64,000 bases of DNA. Origin: Asterias rubens (Eukaryota; Echinodermata; Asteroidea; Forcipulatida; Asteriidae). The notes beneath the pieces were generated by a model. It saw only the letters and a list, made by a program, of their open reading frames with translations. It made no database searches and was not told where the DNA came from. Positions 25,401 through 34,400 of this stretch are shown here, piece by piece. The DNA is taken from contig NC_047082.1 in assembly GCF_902459465.1 (NCBI RefSeq), forward strand, positions 11,034,545-11,098,544, read 5' to 3'. The translations under genes were made by a program, and so were the position numbers. Position 1 is the first letter of the stretch. Each line of letters starts with the position of its first letter.

Positions 25401-28400
25401 ACTTCAGAGGGAGCTGTTTCTCTGTATGTTGTATACTATCAACAGCTCTCAAATGTTCGTTACCAAGTCAGTTTTTAAGTTCATATTTGTTTTGAGTAAT
25501 TACCAAACGTGTACCTCCCCTTTAACAAAATATAATTTATGCAAACATGCAATATATCTTTGCACAGGCACAGGGCCACGGCTGATACTTTAGCGGCTAA
25601 ACGAGGAAGCTCAGTCTCTATCGAATCAGAAGTGTACCACAGGAGGAAAAAGATATCAGTTGGTAAGATTAGTAAGAAAGCAACAGCAACAAAATACTAA
25701 AACCAAACCACTGTTCAGAAATGCGTTCAAAAGCAACACAAGAACGGGGACACGAGGTGGCAGCAGACCATCAGGTCTGTCTACTGCCACCTAGCGTTTC
25801 AAAGTATCTTATAGCCTCAAGCACAGTGAAAGAACCTTTTTCGAATTAAAAGAGACCGTTGAAATTGAGAGAACAGTTAAACATCATTTGGTTTGAGATT
25901 TAAAAGTTTGTGTAACACGATGTTGAAGGTTTCCAATGTCTTATACAGAATGAGCTATAATACGTTTAGAACATTTTATATCCCCCCCCCCCAATTGTTA
26001 TTAGTTCATGTCACTAGTTTAATATCATTGTGTTAATATGTAACCCGAAAAGTGTACAATCAAAGCGAGGATTTCGTCAATGGTTTAACCAACTTTAAAC
26101 AGATTGCTTTTACGAGAAAGCTCCAGTAAAGAAAGAAGCCAAAAATAAAAATTCATCATTTTAGTCCTTACCAACTCACACCTACTACTTCAACGTTACT
26201 CGTTTTCAAAACAGCGAGCCCTATTTAATGACCCAAATAATGACAATAATTATAACCACTCTTACTCATTGACGTTACGTTTTTGGTGGAAAGTCTCGGA
26301 AATTCTTTAACTCTAAATGAAGAAATTTCATGTAATTTGGGGGAGAAAATTAACCAATGATCTTACCTGGATTACCATGATAGGCATGCGGAACAGCATA
26401 AATACGGAGCAGTACAAGGAACTATTTACACCAGCCCCGGAGGAAACGACGGGCATATCAGGTCATAGGGCAGGAAGCCGTCGACGTTTGCCCGTACCTC
26501 CGGTGAGTGCGGAGATAGGTATAATACTATTAGTGGACACTATTGGTAATTACTCACAACATTTATTAGCATAAAACCTTATTTGGTGACGAGTAATGGG
26601 GAGAGGTTGATAGTATAAAACATTGTGAAAAACGGCAGCCTCTGAAGTAACATAGTTTTCGAGAAAGAAGTAATTTTCCAGGAATTTGATTTCGAGACCT
26701 CAGATTTAGAACTTGCGGTCTCGAAATCAACCATCTAAACGCACACAACTTCGTGTGACAAGTGTGTTTTTTCTTTCATTATTATCTCGCAAGTTCGACG
26801 ACCAACTGAGTTCAAATGTTCACAGGTTTGTTATTTTATGCATAATGTTGAGATACACCAACTGTGAAGGCTATTCTTTGACAATTACCAATAGTGTCCA
26901 CTGCCTTTAACTCACACACTAGATGCGTAGAATTGCAATGCCAACTAATTTGATCCAAGTGTAAATCCGGACAATTCCATTTCCCAAGGCGAATAACAGG
27001 GCCTGATGTTTTCTTCTCATATGTCTTAATAAAGTGCTGTAAAAACTCAGGTCTTCTACAATCAGGGGTGGATTTCACAAAGAGTGGTGACTAGTTAGGA
27101 CGAGTTACTCGTCCTAACTATAGGACTAGCCTTAAGTGTTTAATATCTCTTAGGACTAGTCCTAAAGTTAGGACTGTTTGTGAAATCGACCCCTGGTCCG
27201 GTAAATATTTTTAGCTACAATCCCCATGGCCTTGTGGATGTGTCTCCCTATACATGTGCAGCACCTTCAAAGGAATCGCAAAATAATGTCAAACTACCGT
27301 GGGTTGGATCTTTGACTAAAAGAATTATACAGAAATGTAAACATTAATCTCTTATACTTGTATGAGCTAATGGCAACTTTTAGATGAAAAAGGTCATCGG
27401 CAGATTGCTTAACGGGGGTTAATGGGGGGGGGGGTATACTTGAGCTAATGCCAACTTTTAGATGAAAAAGGTCATCGACAGATTGCTTAACGGATTGGAG
27501 TGGGATTATTGAGTATAAAGGCTCTCACCTGATTGTTCAGGCCATTTGAAAGGGATTGTGTAAGGAACATTCTACAGTATTTGCAAAGCGGAATGTTGAA
27601 AGTACTGGAGCGTGTACATTAATGTTGATGGTCTTTATAAGAACGACGCTAATAGTCCTTTGGAAGGGACAAAAGACCATAGGTCCCATGTGATGTTTTA
27701 TACACGTCAGAACCTATAATGCATTTCATTAAGAAGGAGGTTTTAAAGATTTTTTTGCGTTTCTTCTGTCTCAGCTTTCGTCTTCAGGCTCGTGCTCTTC
27801 GTCCGCAAGAACGTCCGCTCCCAGAGTTGAACTCACTCCCGCTGAAAACCAAAACCTTGGCGAGCTGTGCATGCAGCTCATGCTGAGGGAGGAGACGAAG
27901 GAGCTGGTTGTTATGCTGACTGAAGCTAAAGGCCTGAAGGTGAGGGAGGGTGATCCATTGGGACAACCTCCAAGCCCGTATGTGAACATCTATCAGTTGC
28001 CTTACAGGAGGTAAACCAAGTTTAAGTCTTAATCATTTAATAGCCTATTGTAAATAATTTCAGTTAAACCCTTGAGTGGGGGCTGGTAACACTAAGGCAC
28101 ATATTGGGTGCGTTCGTTTAGACCCCAGTCTGCCCCGGTACGTTCGAATAGCTTTGACGGGGCTCACCCGGGTCAGCCCCCAGTGCCCTGCTTGTGGAGT
28201 GGGTCACTTGGGGGTGACCTGAGGTGCATGCAGTCACCACGAGAGGCGAGTGTGGTCGTTCGATTAGCTCTTGTCAGGGGCTCACCGAGTGAACACTGTG
28301 GTTTCGACCAAGGAAAGCTTATCGAACGCACCCAATATTATTTCACTGTTTTCTCCGAAGTACAATGCCCTGATGGGGAGTCAAGATCGTTGATATTTTA

Positions 28401-31400
28401 GAATGGACAGTTCCACAGTAACTGTTTAGTGGCACCTTTTTGTATGTTTGGTTATTCTTGCGGGTATCTCCTTCACTTCAAGGTGTTTAACAATATTGCA
28501 ATGTATAATTTTATATTTAAGTTTAAATTGTTGTTTGTATACAAGAATCTCGGTGTTTTTTTTACTTGAAATTATTTATTTGTTTCAATTTTAATTTAAA
28601 ACTGTTTAAAAACTGTTTTCTGCTCTTAATAAAATACTGAATAGTTTGTACGTATTGATTTGATTGTGTTTGCAAACATGATATAAAGTTTTCACTGCTC
28701 TTTCATTTTCACTTTTTCAATGATAAGTTCTGAAGTAATTTTATTATGTCATTGTGTTGTGCATTGTTAAAATGTTACTGCCCTCATGTATTCATTGTGT
28801 GTATCCTCTTGATGCGTGAAGAGCACTGGGTGCAATGTCCTAAAACATTATTCAACCTGGTCCTTTTCCTCTTTTTCATTATTTGCATACCTTGTATAGT
28901 TATTTTTCTTTTACAAATTGTTCATACATTGAGCAATATTTTAGCTCGATCTATGGTACTTATGATTTTTTATGATGTAGTCCACCATTTTAGATATTAT
29001 TTGTAAGTCTGAAGTTTGCCGTTTTGACGGTTAAGGTGTTCTGTTTACTCTCTCTTGTTTCGAAGTTATCTTTAGCTGACGGTATACTTGCCTCTCTTTT
29101 AGTTAACTTAATTCATGGATTTTCGTTTTGCTGTGTATTTTACTATTTTAATTGTTACCCTGGCTACCCTGTCAAACTAAACCAGTAAAAATAAAATAAA
29201 CAAAAGTTTTGATAACTCAGGGAGTCACTTCGCTACCGATCACCAACCATCCCGGCCACTGCAACACCCGCATGGAACAAGACATTCGTTTTTCCTAACA
29301 TCGCACAATCAGAGGTAATAATAATAATAATAATGGTAACATTTATAAAGCGCTTTACGCCCTAACGACCCCAAAGCGCTGTAAGGTAAGTGATTTATAT
29401 AATTTAAACTCGTCAAACTAAAAGTTTCAATTTCTCTTTTGTGGTCAGAAAATATACTTTTAAAAATAAATAAGCTGTAATTTTTTGCACTTGATGAGAT
29501 GTTATGTTATCTATTTGTAATACTGTTTAAATCTGCTCTGAATGATTTTTCGTCTATTGCATGCACGTATTAAGTTCTCCAGATGACGTACGTCATTAAC
29601 AAGCACCCATTTTTGTTTATACATTTTTACGACTTAATGGTTTAATTAATAATATTCTTGAAGATTTATATTTACCGTTGTAATGGTTTCATTGCTGTGT
29701 GTCCTCATTTATTTAAGTACTGATGTGACGTGCTAGAAAGGACGCCTCAGTGTTTTATAAATTGAAAAACGCCAAGTCATATTCTCTTAAAATACATTGA
29801 TATCCCGTATAAACCTGTGTTATCCTCTGATAACCCTGACTGGGATAATTAAACCACTTAGAGATTCAATTTCCTGTTACTGACCAACTTATAGCTGATT
29901 TTGTTTTTACGCTTACGCTCTTGATATTGTGTTAACACTGTTAGTCCCAGTTCGAGTCCCGTGAACAAACAACAGGCATATTACTCGGGGATTCGAACCC
30001 ACGACCCTTGTCATTCTAGAGCAGTATCTTACCAACTAGTCCACCGAGATCTTTGTTTAAATTTAACATCTAATAAAAGTACAACTTATGGAATTCAAAT
30101 TGTAAACTTAGTTTGCTTGCTTAAGTCGAGTAATGTCCTCGAATCACGATGGTTCCCCATGCCTTTATGTCCCCCATTACCGACTTGAAATCTGTTGATT
30201 CAAGTCCCGTGTCCATTTTAAGAATGTCAGTAAGTAAGTGCCGGTCTACCAGGTTTCCTCCTCCCATGCTTAGGAGGAGTCCACAAAACAATATTGGACA
30301 CTGGTTCGTCTTTGCTGCTTTAGCAGTATCCAGCAAAATTAGTTTAGGCTGATCAGTTTGACATTCCAGATGAATATGATTTAAACCTGTGTATTATTCT
30401 CATTCATTCTCAGATAGCAGGTCTGTCTTTGGAGTTCACGGTGTGGGATGAGCGACCAGACTGCATGAACACATTCCTAGGAGAGGTACGTTTCCTACAA
30501 CCTCGTTCCCTGTAGTGTAAGGACCTTGCCGTGACATTTCTCTCCCAGACTGCCTTGCTCGATCAGTGACGAGAGGTATCCATTGTGCACTGTCTATTAT
30601 AGGCGAGGCTGGGTCTCATCTAATCGCCGAAAAAACGCCGAGTACGACCGGTTATTGGCGGTTAAGTCGTGTTCAAAGCTGTGTATTGAGAGAGTTGCGA
30701 CATGGAGGGATCACTTTTCTTTGGTCACGTGGTTGCTGGGTGCCATGCTGTCTCACGCAGCACAACCCAATGGGCAGACTAGTCTGGCACCCCGTGTTCG
30801 CCCATGCGTTTCTTTTGGAACTAAATGGCTTCTAATCGCAAGTTGTCGCAACTCTCCCAATATACGGCTCTGGTCGGGTTGTCGTAACAGCGCCCGCTTG
30901 CGTACAAGTAGTTATGGGTCCGCCCCTGGAATGGTGAAAATACAAGCTCTGTACCATATGGAAAACTGTGCGATTGCTTTAGTAGAATGTACATCCCTCT
31001 GCATTATGATAACTTTACACATCAGCCGATCAGCAATTTAGATAAAACTAATGTAAGGGGAGCAAGATGGTACTGGCGTAACACATTTTAGTAATCGTCT
31101 CCAACATTTCCTCAGGTTCTCATAGATCTTCAAGACGAGGCACTGTCCGGCAAACCCGTCTGGTATCCGCTGGCAGACCACGATGAGAACATAGGCGAGC
31201 TACCGTGTACGACGCCTCCAAGCGTGGTGCTAGCACGGATACACCAACAGCAGCAACATCAAGCTATGGGGCTGGGCCTGATGGACGCACCACATCTACT
31301 CACCCCGTACCTCACGGGATCCGGCGGGGTCGGACACAAGGAGCTCGCTAGATGTCCTAGTGATTCTGGTGAGTTTGATTCGAACCATTGAATGAATTCT

Positions 31401-34400
31401 GAAAACTGAGGAAACATAAATCATTTAGTACAAGGTCTCACCAATATTTGGCTCAAGTAAATGGGTGGTACTTGGAACGCTATGATTTGACAGGAGGTTT
31501 GTCACAGCTAGGTAAACCTTGAAATTAAGCCGTCTGCTGCCACCTAGCGTGCATGCCCTCCCGGGATATTTGTTTTTGCCAAATGATTGGTTGGATTTAC
31601 ATTAAATCGTCTCTTTGTATAATGTATTAACCCATTATGTGCCCCTCCCCCACCCCCAATGATAATATCGGGTGAAGGCACTGTATGTGTCCTACCCTGT
31701 CTCTTTGCCTATTATAAACATTTTGTTAGTTTTAAATAATGAAATTGCAAAATAATATCTGAATTTGCCCAAAACTAGCCTAACTCTAATCATAACCCTA
31801 CCTCTCATCCTATACTAATTTCGACTTTAATTTTATCGTAGTCCTAATCCTAACCTGTGTTAATATAACCCAAACCTAAACATATCCCCTCTATAATCAC
31901 TGTGGCCAACCCAAACCTTGACAGTTATCCCATATCCCCTTCAAATTTACCATAATAATAAAAAGCAAGAATATTCATTTTGGTTTTACCCTCAGACCGC
32001 TGTATGTAAGCATTGTATACTCAGTAATTTCCCGAGTCCTGTGGACAAAATCATCACATGCATTATTACTGCTTACACGCATCTGTGTAAGGGTAAAAAC
32101 CAAAATTAAAGGAACGTTACAGAACTGGTATGAAACAAAAATCGTGAAGATCACAGATTTACATAAAACTTACACGGTCTGATGATGATGATAGTAGAAA
32201 ACATTCCTCTGTCTGAAATTTCATATTTGATTAGAAATAAATAATCTAATTTCGCGTTGGGAGTTAATCGCTCAGTCAGCGTTTTATTCATTTTTGTTTT
32301 GGCATCGATGCAATGCAAAAATTGTCATCGGTTGTTCACTATTCTCTCGTGACTAGGATGGCCGATCGATCTTGAACTTCTACAAGTTCGGTAGCTTATG
32401 TAACTGTTGAATTACATAAAGTGCTTACACTGCCAGCAACTTTTTTTTTTTTGCTAGCAAAACCAATTCAGTAATGTTCCTTTAATATTCTTTATCCCCG
32501 ATATCCATTTTGTTTGAAACTATTGTGTGTGTGTTTTGTTTTAACAGTGAGGGAATATGGGCGTGGTCGGGAGGGACTTATGCCACTATCTGTAGAGGCT
32601 GCATCACAACTCGCTATGGAGGATCGATTTGACCGCCTACCTCTATCCAGACATAGGTCGTGCCCAAGTGCAGGATGCAATACTTATAACAAGAGCGATC
32701 TGCCTCAAATCATTGGTAGGTGGACTTCTCAGTTTTCTTAAATATTAAAATATCCCCTCCCCCTATTATCAGTGCACTTAGATGCTATTTTATCATTATG
32801 GACTTGTAAAAACACAGCAAAAACTGTGGTGTTGAAATTTACACCATCAAATACTGTAACATTTAGATACAAACAAAATGAAATAATGTTCACTCCATGA
32901 ACATTATGGCCGAGTGGTTATAAGAGCACCGGATTCAAGCTCTGGTTCGATTCTAGGTCGTGAAACTTGCTACGTAAAATTGGGGAGGTGGTGCTTTCAG
33001 CAATGCCGGCCAGGCTTCGGACTGATGATACCCAAGCCTATCTGTAGTAACCCTGTTTCAGCCCTAGGAGAAGGTGGCACGGCCTCTGGAAAAAAAAATA
33101 TTGTAGCCCACACCCTGAAGTGGCCTTCAGGCCTTGTGTGTCTGGCGACTTGCATAAAAAAAAAAATACAAAAATACAAAAAACATTGGGTGTTAAAATA
33201 AGACTAACTTCCTCAATAACAAATCATTTTGATGCCATGTTAACACCCACAGATGTAAGATCTGGTTCTCTCGTCTGTATCTGTCCTATGTTGTCTTGCC
33301 CAAGACCTTACTTTGGCAATGTTGAACTCATCAATCACAGGTTTAAAACCAACTTTTCAAGCGTCAAATTGAAACAAAACAATTACAAATCCCACTGAAA
33401 TTTCACTTTCTTCCTCGACCAGTTGCTGGGCCTTCTGAGGACACGTGGCCAGATATGTTCAACGAGAGACGCAAGCGTAGTTCATCTAGTTTCGGTAGCA
33501 GTATAGCAGGGAGCAGCATTGCAGGCAGTGACTGGGAGAGTTGCACAAGCTACAGCAGCGGCAGTCGTAACAGCATGGACTCTGACTATCACTTCAGGTA
33601 TAAAATAGTGGATGATTATAGTATTATTTATACAGGGTAGCCCCATCAGTGTAAAAACCATGTTCTCCCTGGAGGCCCTGTAGAATAAAGCAATACACAG
33701 AACAAGAGATAAACAAATACACATGTATAATATAGAACAAGCCCCACATAAGCAACAACAGCACTCTATACCACCAGGAACAAAACAGAGAGAAAAGACA
33801 ACGATGTCGAGGAAGATATTCTCCACTGGAAACGCAAAGTTTTATTTGGTTACGGTTGGGAAGATTTGAAGATATGGGAGCCCCTCTTGAAAAAAAACCC
33901 CGAACGACTGGTTGTGAATACAAACTCGTTTTCACCTCTTTCTGTCGATTTGAGTCAATGTATTAAATTACGCTTTCTTAAATAATAGGTTTATTGTTTG
34001 ACAATAATCTTTAAAAAAAAATTAAACAGTAGGCCTACTTTTGCTTAATCTTTGACCCTGTATTATACAACATTGTTTTTGTTATTAGTGATATGTTTTG
34101 ACAATAATCATGAACCTTCCTAAAACATTTATTTTGGCTTCAACTGTTATCCTGTGTTATACGACAATTTACTTGAATTATTTAATGTTTTAAGTCAGAA
34201 GTTTTGACAACCATGAACCGTTTTAAAACAGTTACTCGTTTAAACTTTGATGCTGTGTTGTACGACAATTCTTTCGAGTGTAGGCTGTCTACGTGCTCAA
34301 TGCCTCGACCAGCACCTGACGGCGAGGACGGTATGATAACAGAGCCGGGTCCCGGGCAGGTTCTTCTAGAAAACTTTAGTGAGTACCTTCTTATTTGTTT

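Noticed and set aside
28746..29006. Hydrophobic 86-residue frame with membrane-like texture
   Set aside because: Composition follows the T-rich intron; there are no charged flanks, motif or splice signals in phase with RIM.
30566..31041. Open frames of up to 152 residues in a RIM intron
   Set aside because: The region contains a repeat shared with 37130-37185, and neither frame resembles a known protein.
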